This document shows positions 1 to 7,900 of a stretch of 30,269 nucleotides of DNA, piece by piece. Source of the DNA: Lachnospiraceae bacterium UBA1753. Its GTDB lineage: Bacteria > Bacillota > Clostridia > Lachnospirales > Lachnospiraceae. The number at the start of each line of letters is the position of its first letter. Position 1 is the first letter of the stretch. The notes beneath the pieces were generated by a model. That model saw only the letters and a list, made by a program, of their open reading frames with translations, had not been told where the DNA came from and searched no databases. Location of the stretch: the NCBI GenBank assembly GCA_002317595.1, contig DCHL01000129.1, forward strand, positions 1 through 30,269, read 5' to 3'. The position numbers and the translations under genes were made by a program.

Positions 1-12
1 ATAGTTATTTTA

Positions 13-41
13 TTGACATGAAATAAAAGAATTGATATTAA
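13..41 (+). promoter_or_regulatory. Sigma-A-type promoter of the flavoprotein/tetR pair
   Basis: A perfect -35 box TTGACA (13-18) is followed after 17 bases by TATTAA (36-41, four of six consensus bases). The region is AT-rich. The -10 box is overlapped by the palindrome at 37-63, so a bound repressor would block RNA polymerase. Confidence 0.6.
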
Positions 42-63
42 TTAAACCGTGAGTTTAATTAAT
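37..63. promoter_or_regulatory. Perfect palindromic operator, probable TetR site
   Basis: The arms ATTAATTAAAC (37-47) and GTTTAATTAAT (53-63) are exact reverse complements around the 5-base centre CGTGA. A 27-base palindrome overlapping the -10 box and start region is typical of TetR-family operators. The tetR gene at 866-1444 is the nearest candidate ligand. A second, shorter palindrome, ATTTGA-TT-TCAAAT, lies at 70-83. The assignment to TetR is inference. Confidence 0.6.
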
Positions 64-141
64 TGTATGATTTGATTTCAAATTCAAATACAGAGCGTTA
101 AGCTTTAAATAATTAATATTTAGGGGAAAATAGGTAGGAAA

Positions 142-717
142 ATGAGCAAGATAGTATTAGCCATTCAGGGAAGTTTCAAGAAGGACGGCCATACAACGTC
201 GCTACTTAAGTCTGCGGTAAAGCAGGCGGAAGAAAAAGGATATGAAGTCACAGAAATTAATCTGTTTGAGAAGAATATTGGATACTGCCATGGCTGCAAT
301 GCCTGCCTGAAGGCAGGGGAATGTGTTTTGAAAAATGATGACATGGGCGAGATTACAGGGCTTGTAAGGGAGGCTGATGTTATAATTCTTGCCGCACCGG
401 TTTACTGGGGGAATGTCCCGGCAATAGTCAAGAACCTTTTTGACCGGCTGAGGGGCGCCGCAATGGAGGAGACGAAGACTTTTCCAAGGCCTCGTCTTAA
501 CGGGAAAAAATATGTGCTTATTACTTCCTGCAGTACCCCAATGCCCTTTGCTGAGCTGTTTGGACAGTCCTCGGGACTTAAGCGAGTAACCAGGGAATTT
601 TTCAAAACAGCAGGGGTGAAATGTGCGGGAACTGTTGTCTGCGATAATACAATCGGGAAAAGTAGTGTTCCAGAAAAGTACTACAGAAAAGTCGAAAAAA
701 TAATAAGGGGATTATAG
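142..717 (+). CDS. Flavodoxin-fold NAD(P)H oxidoreductase, iron-sulfur flavoprotein (Isf)-like
   Basis: A 191-residue protein of the NADPH-dependent FMN reductase / flavodoxin-like superfamily. The N-terminal strand and loop (residues 4-22, with GSFKKDGHTTSLL) match the FMN-phosphate-binding loop. The segment APVYWGNVPAIVKNLFDR is the conserved flavin/dimer motif of this family. Cysteines 49, 52, 55 and 61 form CX2CX2CX5C, the compact spacing that binds a [4Fe-4S] cluster in archaeal and clostridial Isf proteins, so an electron-transfer or oxygen/quinone-detoxifying role is plausible. The substrate cannot be told from sequence. The start ATG follows an AG-rich Shine-Dalgarno region. It is the first gene after the promoter at 13-41 and is followed by a TetR regulator, which probably controls it. 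A simple flavin reductase without a cluster is the alternative. Confidence 0.8.
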   Translation: MSKIVLAIQGSFKKDGHTTSLLKSAVKQAEEKGYEVTEINLFEKNIGYCHGCNACLKAGECVLKNDDMGEITGLVREADVIILAAPVYWGNVPAIVKNLFDRLRGAAMEETKTFPRPRLNGKKYVLITSCSTPMPFAELFGQSSGLKRVTREFFKTAGVKCAGTVVCDNTIGKSSVPEKYYRKVEKIIRGL

Positions 718-769
718 GAATGATTACAGGATATTGCTGTCTGGTGATTAGGAAGGCCTGTGAGAATGC

Positions 770-823
770 CCTGAGAGGCGATAGACGGTGAGAGGGTGGA
801 AACCTGAGAGGCGAGAGACGTTG
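770..823 (+). repeat. Short direct repeat, two copies of about 21 bases
   Basis: Copies at 770-790 and 803-823 both begin CCTGAGAGGCGA and differ at two positions. They lie 33 bases apart in the purine-rich gap between the flavoprotein gene and tetR. A shorter motif, AAGGCCTG, also occurs twice, at 753-760 and 824-831. No coding or known regulatory role can be assigned. The rest of the gap (718-865) holds no recognisable gene. Confidence 0.6.
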
Positions 824-865
824 AAGGCCTGAAAAGAAAAAATAGTGAGACCCAGGGAGGGGAAA

Positions 866-1444
866 ATGGCGAGGAGAATTAAAGAGGATCCACAGGTTCA
901 TAAGGATAGGATAGCAGGACAGGCACAGGTGCTTTTCTCCCAGCGGGGAATTGAGAACACTTCAATGGATGCTATCGCAGGACAGGCTGGCTATAGTAAG
1001 GCGACTCTGTATGTTTATTTTAAGAACAAGGACGAAATAGTAAAGTATCTTGCACTTAAAAGTATGGAAGGACTGAGGTCAGCCATTGTAACCGCGGCAC
1101 AGACCAAGGCCAGTCCGAGAGAGCAGTTCCTGGCAATATGTTTTTCGCTTGTAAGATATCAGGAACAGTACCCAGAATACTTCAGCCTTGCGCTTGCCAG
1201 AATCCACTTTAAGAGTGGCGATGAGGTTCATAACACAGGAGATGACATCAATAGATTCATTGCTGATATCATGAAGGCGCAGGGAAAGGATTTCAGTGTT
1301 GCCGATATTTTTCATCTGTGGGCGATGGTGTCGGGCGTGATTACAATGGCAGTACAGAAGAAGGAATATATCGAAGATGATATTGGGATGTCTGTCGAGG
1401 AGTTCCTTCGCGAAGGATTTTTGAAGATTTACAATGTGATTTAA
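866..1444 (+). CDS. TetR/AcrR-family transcriptional regulator
   Basis: A 192-residue regulator. The N-terminal TetR DNA-binding domain spans roughly residues 9-55. Its signature runs through the segments NTSMDAIAGQAGYSKATLY and VYFKNKDEIV, the latter in the usual place of the conserved YxxFxxKxxL-type motif. The remaining 135 residues are helical and variable, as expected of the ligand-binding and dimerisation domain, so the inducer cannot be predicted. I place the start at ATG 866 because a strong AGGGAGGGG ribosome site ends just before it; the frame is open back to a GTG at 845 without a good site. It lies downstream of the Isf-like gene and probably shares its promoter. The palindrome at 37-63 suggests negative autoregulation of the pair. 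Confidence 0.88.
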   Translation: MARRIKEDPQVHKDRIAGQAQVLFSQRGIENTSMDAIAGQAGYSKATLYVYFKNKDEIVKYLALKSMEGLRSAIVTAAQTKASPREQFLAICFSLVRYQEQYPEYFSLALARIHFKSGDEVHNTGDDINRFIADIMKAQGKDFSVADIFHLWAMVSGVITMAVQKKEYIEDDIGMSVEEFLREGFLKIYNVI

Positions 1445-1469
1445 TAGGACTTTTGAACCCTGCAGACCC

Positions 1470-1499
1470 TTGACACTTCCCTTGACAGAGTTGTAAAAT
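1470..1499 (+). promoter_or_regulatory. Promoter of leuS
   Basis: TTGACA (1470-1475) and TAAAAT (1494-1499, five of six) are separated by 18 bases. A second TTGACA occurs at 1482-1487 but has no matching -10 box. The inferred start site leaves a leader of only about 30 bases, too short for a T-box. Confidence 0.55.
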
Positions 1500-1538
1500 A
1501 TCGAAGTTAGTGCAATTCGTTATAAAGGAGATACTAAA

Positions 1539-3950
1539 ATGTCATACGAACCTTATAATCATAAAGAAGTCGAGCCCAAGTGGCAGAATATCTGGGACGA
1601 GAATGAGGCATGGGTTACTGGAGAGGATAAGAGCAGACCTAAGTATTTTGCGATGGTTGAGTTCCCTTACCCTTCAGGCCAGGGACTTCATGTTGGACAT
1701 CCCCGCCCATACACAGCGATGGATATCGTTTCAAGAAAGCGCAGAATGCAGGGTTACAATGTGCTCTTCCCTATGGGATGGGATGCCTTCGGCCTTCCTA
1801 CTGAGAACTATGCCATCAAGAATCAGATTCATCCCAAGGTTGTTACAAAAAATAATGTAGCACGCTTTAAGGGTCAGCTCAGGGCTCTGGGATATTCCTT
1901 TGACTGGACAAGAGAAATAAATACAACAGATCCTGAGTACTATAAGTGGACACAGTGGATCTTCATGCAGCTCTTCAAGAAGGGTCTTGCATACAAGGCT
2001 GAGATGCCCATCAACTGGTGTACTTCATGTAAGGTCGGTCTTGCAAACGAGGAGGTTGTAAACGGTGTATGTGAGCGCTGTGGCTCCGAGGTTGTGAGAA
2101 AGGTTAAGAGCCAGTGGATGCTCAAGATCACAGAGTATGCTGAGAAACTTATCGAGGGTCTTGACGGCGTTGACTATGTTGAGAAGATTGCAGTATCACA
2201 GAAGAACTGGATCGGTAAGAGTACTGGTGCAGAGGTTGACTTTACTGTAAAGGGTAAGGAGGAGAAGCTCCGTATCTATACTACAAGATGTGATACACTT
2301 TTTGGTGTTACATACATGGTTGTATCCCCCGAGCATCCTATCCTTGACAAGTACAAGGATGAGATTAAGAACTGGGCCGCTGTTGAAGAGTACAGGGCAG
2401 CAGCTGCAAGAAAGTCTGACTTCGAGCGTTCAGAGCTTGCAAAGGAGAAGACTGGTGTTGTAATTGATGGTCTTTCAGCAATCAATCCTGTAAATGATAA
2501 GGAGATTCCTATCTTCGTATCTGACTATGTCCTTATGAGCTACGGTACTGGTGCTATCATGGCCGTTCCCGCACATGACTCAAGAGACTGGGATTTCGCT
2601 AAAGCATTTAATCTTCCTATTATTGAGGTCGTTGCCGGTGGCAAGGATGTTCAGGAAGAGGTATATACAGATGTTGCAGACGGTATTCTTGTTAATTCAG
2701 GATTCCTTGATGGTCTCAAGGTTGCTGATGCCAAGAAGAAGATGATTGAGTTCCTTGAGGAAAAGGGAATCGGTCAGGCCAAGACAAACTACAAACTTCG
2801 TGACTGGGTATTCTCGCGTCAGAGATACTGGGGAGAGCCTATTCCGATTGTCAAGTGTGACAAGTGTGGATACGTGGCAATTCCTGAGAGTGAGCTTCCC
2901 CTTCAGCTTCCTGAGGTTGAGAGCTACATGCCTACAGATGACGGCGAGTCACCCATCTCTAAGATGACAGACTGGGTTAACACAACATGTCCCTGCTGTG
3001 GTGGCCCTGCAAAGAGAGAGACTGATACAATGCCTCAGTGGGCAGGATCTTCATGGTACTTCTTAAGGTACTGTGATCCCCATAATTCAGAGGCGCTTGC
3101 TTCTAAGGAGGCACTTGACTACTGGATGCCCGTTGACTGGTACAACGGAGGAATGGAGCATACAACACTTCACCTTCTGTACTCAAGATTCTGGCACAGA
3201 TTCCTCTATGACCAGGGTGTTGTACCCTGCAAGGAGCCTTACCAGAGAAGAACCTCTCACGGTATGATTCTCGGATCCAACGGTGAGAAGATGAGTAAGT
3301 CAAGGGGTAACGTTGTCAACCCTGATGAGATTGTTGATGAGTTCGGAGCTGATACACTCCGTACCTACGAGATGTTCATCGGTGCTTTTGACCTTTCTGC
3401 TTCATGGCAGGAGGACGGCGTTCGTGGATGCCGCAGGTTCCTTGAGAAGGTTTGGAAGCTTCAGACCATCATGACAGATGAGGAAGGCTACTCTTCAGAC
3501 CTTGAGGGCGCAATGCACAGAACCATCAAGAAGGTTTCTGCTGACTTTGAGACTCTTAAGTTCAATACAGCAATTGCAGCAATGATGGCCCTTCTTAATG
3601 AATTCAACAGGAAGAACGCTGTTACAAAGGGCGAGTACAAGACACTTCTGTGCCTGCTCAACCCTGTTGCTCCCCATATCACAGAGGAACTCTGGCAGAT
3701 TATCGGTGGAGAGGGATATATTTACCAGCAGAAGTGGCCTGAGTATGATGAGGATAAGACTGTGGAGAACACAATTGAAATTCCCATCCAGGTTAATGGC
3801 AAGATGCGTGGAACAGTTTCAGTATCAAGGGATGCATCTAAGGATGAGGTTCTTGCAAAGGCCAAGGAGGCTGTTGCAGGTAAGATTACAGGCAGCATAA
3901 TCAAAGAGATTTATGTTCCTGGCAAGATCGTGAACCTTGTTGCAAAATAA
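1539..3950 (+). CDS. leuS: Leucyl-tRNA synthetase
   Basis: An 803-residue class I aminoacyl-tRNA synthetase that charges tRNA-Leu with leucine in the cytoplasm. The HIGH signature is HVGH at residues 51-54 in the context FPYPSGQGLHVGHPRPYT, diagnostic for LeuRS. The KMSKS loop is KMSKS at 584-588. Between them lie a zinc-knuckle region with paired CxxC motifs (WCTSC and CERC), the CP1 editing domain with TTRCDTLFG near residue 250 and AVPAHDSRDWDFA near 345, and the SSWYFLRYCDP segment. The anticodon-binding domain and a short C-terminal domain complete it. The length is that of the compact clostridial form. AAAGGAG sits a few bases before ATG 1539. It is monocistronic: a promoter lies upstream and a strong terminator follows. 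The codon choice is strongly biased, as expected for a highly expressed gene. Confidence 0.97.
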   Translation: MSYEPYNHKEVEPKWQNIWDENEAWVTGEDKSRPKYFAMVEFPYPSGQGLHVGHPRPYTAMDIVSRKRRMQGYNVLFPMGWDAFGLPTENYAIKNQIHPKVVTKNNVARFKGQLRALGYSFDWTREINTTDPEYYKWTQWIFMQLFKKGLAYKAEMPINWCTSCKVGLANEEVVNGVCERCGSEVVRKVKSQWMLKITEYAEKLIEGLDGVDYVEKIAVSQKNWIGKSTGAEVDFTVKGKEEKLRIYTTRCDTLFGVTYMVVSPEHPILDKYKDEIKNWAAVEEYRAAAARKSDFERSELAKEKTGVVIDGLSAINPVNDKEIPIFVSDYVLMSYGTGAIMAVPAHDSRDWDFAKAFNLPIIEVVAGGKDVQEEVYTDVADGILVNSGFLDGLKVADAKKKMIEFLEEKGIGQAKTNYKLRDWVFSRQRYWGEPIPIVKCDKCGYVAIPESELPLQLPEVESYMPTDDGESPISKMTDWVNTTCPCCGGPAKRETDTMPQWAGSSWYFLRYCDPHNSEALASKEALDYWMPVDWYNGGMEHTTLHLLYSRFWHRFLYDQGVVPCKEPYQRRTSHGMILGSNGEKMSKSRGNVVNPDEIVDEFGADTLRTYEMFIGAFDLSASWQEDGVRGCRRFLEKVWKLQTIMTDEEGYSSDLEGAMHRTIKKVSADFETLKFNTAIAAMMALLNEFNRKNAVTKGEYKTLLCLLNPVAPHITEELWQIIGGEGYIYQQKWPEYDEDKTVENTIEIPIQVNGKMRGTVSVSRDASKDEVLAKAKEAVAGKITGSIIKEIYVPGKIVNLVAK

Positions 3951-3980
3951 GCATTTTTAAGCCAAATATGTAAATTTTTT

Positions 3981-4021
3981 CACCGTGCAGATATATATGT
4001 GTCTGCACGGTGTATTTTTTT
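3981..4021 (+). terminator. Rho-independent terminator after leuS
   Basis: CACCGTGCAG (3981-3990) pairs perfectly with CTGCACGGTG (4003-4012). The stem can extend a further three pairs into the loop, and seven T residues follow at 4015-4021. It separates leuS from the sortase operon. Confidence 0.92.
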
Positions 4022-4031
4022 GCCTAATCTA

Positions 4032-4059
4032 TTGAAAAATATTCTACATAAGGTACAAT
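4032..4059 (+). promoter_or_regulatory. Promoter of the sortase / LRR operon
   Basis: TTGAAA (4032-4037) and TACAAT (4054-4059), each five of six consensus bases, are 16 bases apart. They lie just after the leuS terminator and about 60 bases before the sortase start. Confidence 0.55.
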
Positions 4060-4119
4060 ATAAAGGACTATGCAGGAGTGGTACTGCTATATTTTGTAAT
4101 TATTTTGGAAAGAGTTTAG

Positions 4120-4911
4120 ATGGATAGGAACAAGCTGGTCAGGACAATCCTTCTTCTTATTGTGGTTGTCTGCTTTGGCTATTTTATATACTATTACTTG
4201 GTTGCAAATGGCAGCCGCGAGCAGGCTTCTTCGCTTTCTCAGATGACACAGAACCGTGAGGAAGGCGAGGATGTGGTTATCTATGAGTCTGGTTCGAAGA
4301 AGATAAATGTCTACAATACCAGCGACAGAATCCTGCCGAAGTATAAATCTTTATATAAAAAGAATAAAAACCTAATCGGATGGATAAAAATTGACGATAC
4401 TAATATTGACTACCCTGTTATGAAATCGGTAAATGGAAATGGTAATTTTTATCTCGACCATGATTACGACGGCAAGGATGACAGAAATGGCACTTTATTT
4501 ATGGATGATGCCTGTGACCCCACAGGTTCAAGTGACAATCTGATCATCTATGGACACAATATGAAATCAGGACTTATGTTTGGCGGGCTTGATTCATATA
4601 AGAGTGAGGCTTTCTACGAGAAGCATAAGAGGGTTAGGTTCGATACAATATACAGCGAGGGTATCTATGAGGTGGCTTTTGCGTTCCAGTCAAGGCTTTA
4701 TTCAGAGGCTGACATCACGTTTAAGTACTACCAGTTCATTGAACCGAACTCGCAGGAGGAATTCGACTCCGGCATCAGGCAGATGCAGGAGCTGTCTTTG
4801 TATGATACGGGGGCGGAGATTCAGTATGGGGACCAGCTTCTGACGCTGTCCACCTGTGATTATGATGAGGCAAACGGCCGCTTTGTTGTTGTATGCAAGA
4901 GAGTACAGTAG
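4120..4911 (+). CDS. srtB: Class B sortase
   Basis: A 263-residue membrane-anchored transpeptidase that cleaves a C-terminal sorting motif and links the protein to the cell wall. One N-terminal membrane segment (about residues 7-28) leaves the catalytic domain outside. The catalytic triad is visible: His146 in IIYGHNM, Cys246 in TLSTCDYD and Arg254 in GRFVVVCKR. The segment LIGWIKIDDTNIDYPVM is typical of class B enzymes, which resemble the SrtB of Clostridioides difficile. The next gene, 44 bases downstream, encodes a surface protein ending in SPKTGD, matching the (S/P)PxTG preference reported for C. difficile SrtB, so it is the likely substrate. The ATG at 4120 follows a GGAAAGA ribosome site. 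Other substrates elsewhere in the genome cannot be excluded. Confidence 0.9.
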   Translation: MDRNKLVRTILLLIVVVCFGYFIYYYLVANGSREQASSLSQMTQNREEGEDVVIYESGSKKINVYNTSDRILPKYKSLYKKNKNLIGWIKIDDTNIDYPVMKSVNGNGNFYLDHDYDGKDDRNGTLFMDDACDPTGSSDNLIIYGHNMKSGLMFGGLDSYKSEAFYEKHKRVRFDTIYSEGIYEVAFAFQSRLYSEADITFKYYQFIEPNSQEEFDSGIRQMQELSLYDTGAEIQYGDQLLTLSTCDYDEANGRFVVVCKRVQ

Positions 4912-4955
4912 CGGCTTGAAAGCGTTGTTAGCATATTTTGAGGAGCATTATTACA

Positions 4956-7900
4956 ATGGCCAAAAAGAGAAAGAAAAAAGGAAGCCGAAGACTTACCGGC
5001 GCTGCAAGGAAAACTGTCGCAGCGCTTCTCATGGTGACGGCTCTTATTGTAGCGGCGATTCCTGGACAGGCTGCTTCCGCTGAACAGTTTAATGGTTCTT
5101 CTGGACATATAGGCGGAACAGATGGTGATGACACATATCCAGGTCATTACAAATACAATTCCCAGTCCTTCTATAAGGACGATGGCCTTGTGTACAAGGT
5201 TCAGAGTGGAACACTGACCTCTGTTGACCTTAGAGATGATTATGACAAGGAAAATTGGGAGAATGTGACCAAGACGTCAACTTCAATCATTCATATTTCT
5301 CCGAGTGAGAATTCAACCAGTGAATTCAGATACTCAAGCTCTGAGTTCAGAGGATATGAGAGGGACTATAAGGCAGTTGCATCTAAGGGAAATGTTGAAT
5401 CAATTTCTCTTCCTACGATTTTTGACGGTCTTAAAGCAGCCATAACGGGAATTAATGCAGGCGTGTTTGATGAGTTTTCGAGTCTGACATCAGTTGACCT
5501 GGCTGACAGTGTATCTTCGATTCCTAAGAACTGTTTCGCCAATGATGTCGCGCTTCAGAGCGTGACGGGAACTGGCGCTGTCAAGACAATTGGAGAGGCT
5601 GCTTTCGAAGGCCTTGATAACTTCAGGAATTTCGGAGATACATCATCGCTGACTTCAATCGGTAAGGATGCATTCAAGAATAGTGGTATTTCTTCGTTCA
5701 CATTCCCTAATACACTCAGTGCTACGGGAATTGGCGTTAGTGCGTTTGAGGGTTCTGGCATTACCTCCGTATCAATTCCAGAGGGAGGTCTGAAGACTAT
5801 TCAGACAAAGGCTTTCAAGGACTGCGGAAGCTTAAGCTCTGTAAATCTCGGCGGTAAGATTGAGACAATAGGTGCTAATGCGTTCGAGAACTGTACGAAC
5901 CTTGGCTCGATATCAGGTATTGACTCTGTTAAGACGATTGAGGGAGCTGCATTCAAGAATTCAGGGCTTACATCCTTTGCCTTCCCTAAGGAATTAAAGA
6001 CATTTAAGAACACAGAGGTTTTCTCGGGCTGTGAGCAGTTATCCAGCGTTACATTCCCTGAAGAAGTGAAGTTTTCAAGCTTCCCTTCTGATACCTTCAA
6101 GGGCTGCAGGAAGCTTAAGGAGATTAATATTCCTGAGGGAATCACAAGCATGAAGGAATCTGCATTCTCGGACTGTACAGGTCTTGAGACTGTATATCTT
6201 CCTGAGTCGCTTGATGCACTCTCATCAAGGCAGTTTGAGGACAGTTCTAACCTTACAAAGCTCTATGTATACAACAAGAAGATGAATATGCCTGCTTACA
6301 ATTCCTTTGCAAGTGACGAGCTGCACATCTATGGATACGAGGGCAGTACAGCTGAGGAGTTTGCAAATGACTGGAATATTTCCTTTGTAAGGCTTGATGA
6401 CAACGCGGTTGAGCTTGACTACTACACAGTTGATGACAACGGTGTGATAATTTATGCTGATCTTCCGAGACTTACTGCTTCATCCACAATTATTGACATT
6501 CCCTCAAAGGTTGATGGAAGAACAGTAACAGGAATTGCTGCAGGTGTATTCCAGGACAACGGAGACATCACTGAGGTTGTAATTCCCTCTACGGTAAAAA
6601 ATATTGCCCCTTCTGCCTTCAGGAACTGTGGAAGGCTTAAGGTTGTTCGTTTTGAGTCTGATGAAACCAATTTTGGTACAGGTGCATTTGCCGGTACTCA
6701 TAGTGATTTGATACTTCACGGCAAGATTTCTGAGGAGTCAGAGCCATTTAACTGTGCAATGGATCAGGGACTTGTATTCCAGGATGACGATTATGGCATC
6801 GTCGTTGAGAAGGATAAGACTACAGGACTAAATACTCTCATTGCATACGATGAGAATTCGGATACGCTGATTGTTCCTACAGGCGTTGAGACCTTCGGTG
6901 AGAAGGGTAATGGAACCGCGTCGGGAACCAGTCTTTTCGACGGAAATAAGAATCTTGAGAATGTTCAGATATTAGGTGCTATAGAGCTTAAGGACCATCA
7001 GTTCAAGAACTGTTCAAACCTTAAGTCTGTGTATCTGCCCGGAACACTTGGAACTATTGGCAAGGCACCCTTCTATGGCTGCAGTTCGCTGTCACATGTT
7101 GATTTTGACGGCACCAACAAGAAGTTCACCTGCAGTGATGGTGTCATTTATGAGCTCACTGGTTCTGAGAGAACGGCAATTGTTGAGTCTCTCCCTGGAT
7201 ATACAGGAAATAACAAGTTTACAATTCCAAGCACGGTGACCTCTCTCTATGAGGAGGCATTTGCAAGTCCTCAGAATATTGGAACAGTTTATTTTTCAAA
7301 CGGTGTAACAACCATACCTGACAGCTGTTTTGCTGACAGTGAGATACCGGAGGTTTATCTGACAAATGCGGTACATGCTATATGTGCAAAGGCTTTTGCT
7401 GACTCGGATGGGGTTAAGCCATATCTGCAGAGTATCCATATTCCGAATCCTTCGACGGTAATCTACGATTCTGCTACAGATGGTGTTATAGGCCTTACCG
7501 TATATGGAGAGAAGGGTTCTACAGCAGAATACTATGCAGATGTAAATGAATACAGACAGTATAAGTTTGTTGAAGAGTCTGGTGAGCATCCTTCTCCGGA
7601 TCCCGGATCATCTTCAAGTGAGTATTCGAGCTCGTCTTCATCTGGCAGCAGTGCTTCTTCGTCAAGCAAGTCATCATCTGGCAAGTCTTCGTCAAAGAAG
7701 TCATCAAGCAAGAAGTCAAGCAAGAAGTCTTCGAGCAAGAAATCCTCGAGCAAGAAGTCTTCAAGTAAATCATCAAGTAAGTCATCATCGACCTCATCAT
7801 CAACAACACAGAGTGATGTTGTGACGACGTCGGGAACTGTTGCAACCAACAATTCTGCTGCAGGAACTGCTGGAAACGCAGCTGTGGATGCATCTGATTC

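Noticed and set aside
602..901. Minus-strand open frame covering the flavoprotein end and the repeats
   Set aside because: Low-complexity Phe/Pro/Leu/Ser/Arg composition from the purine-rich complement; no start signals.
1445..1538. T-box leader expected before a Firmicute leuS
   Set aside because: The gap is only 94 bases and the promoter leaves a leader of about 30. There is no specifier stem, TGG motif region or terminator.
7608..7814. CRISPR-like short repeats
   Set aside because: The repeats are contiguous, in frame and degenerate, with no unique spacers; they encode the Ser/Lys spacer.
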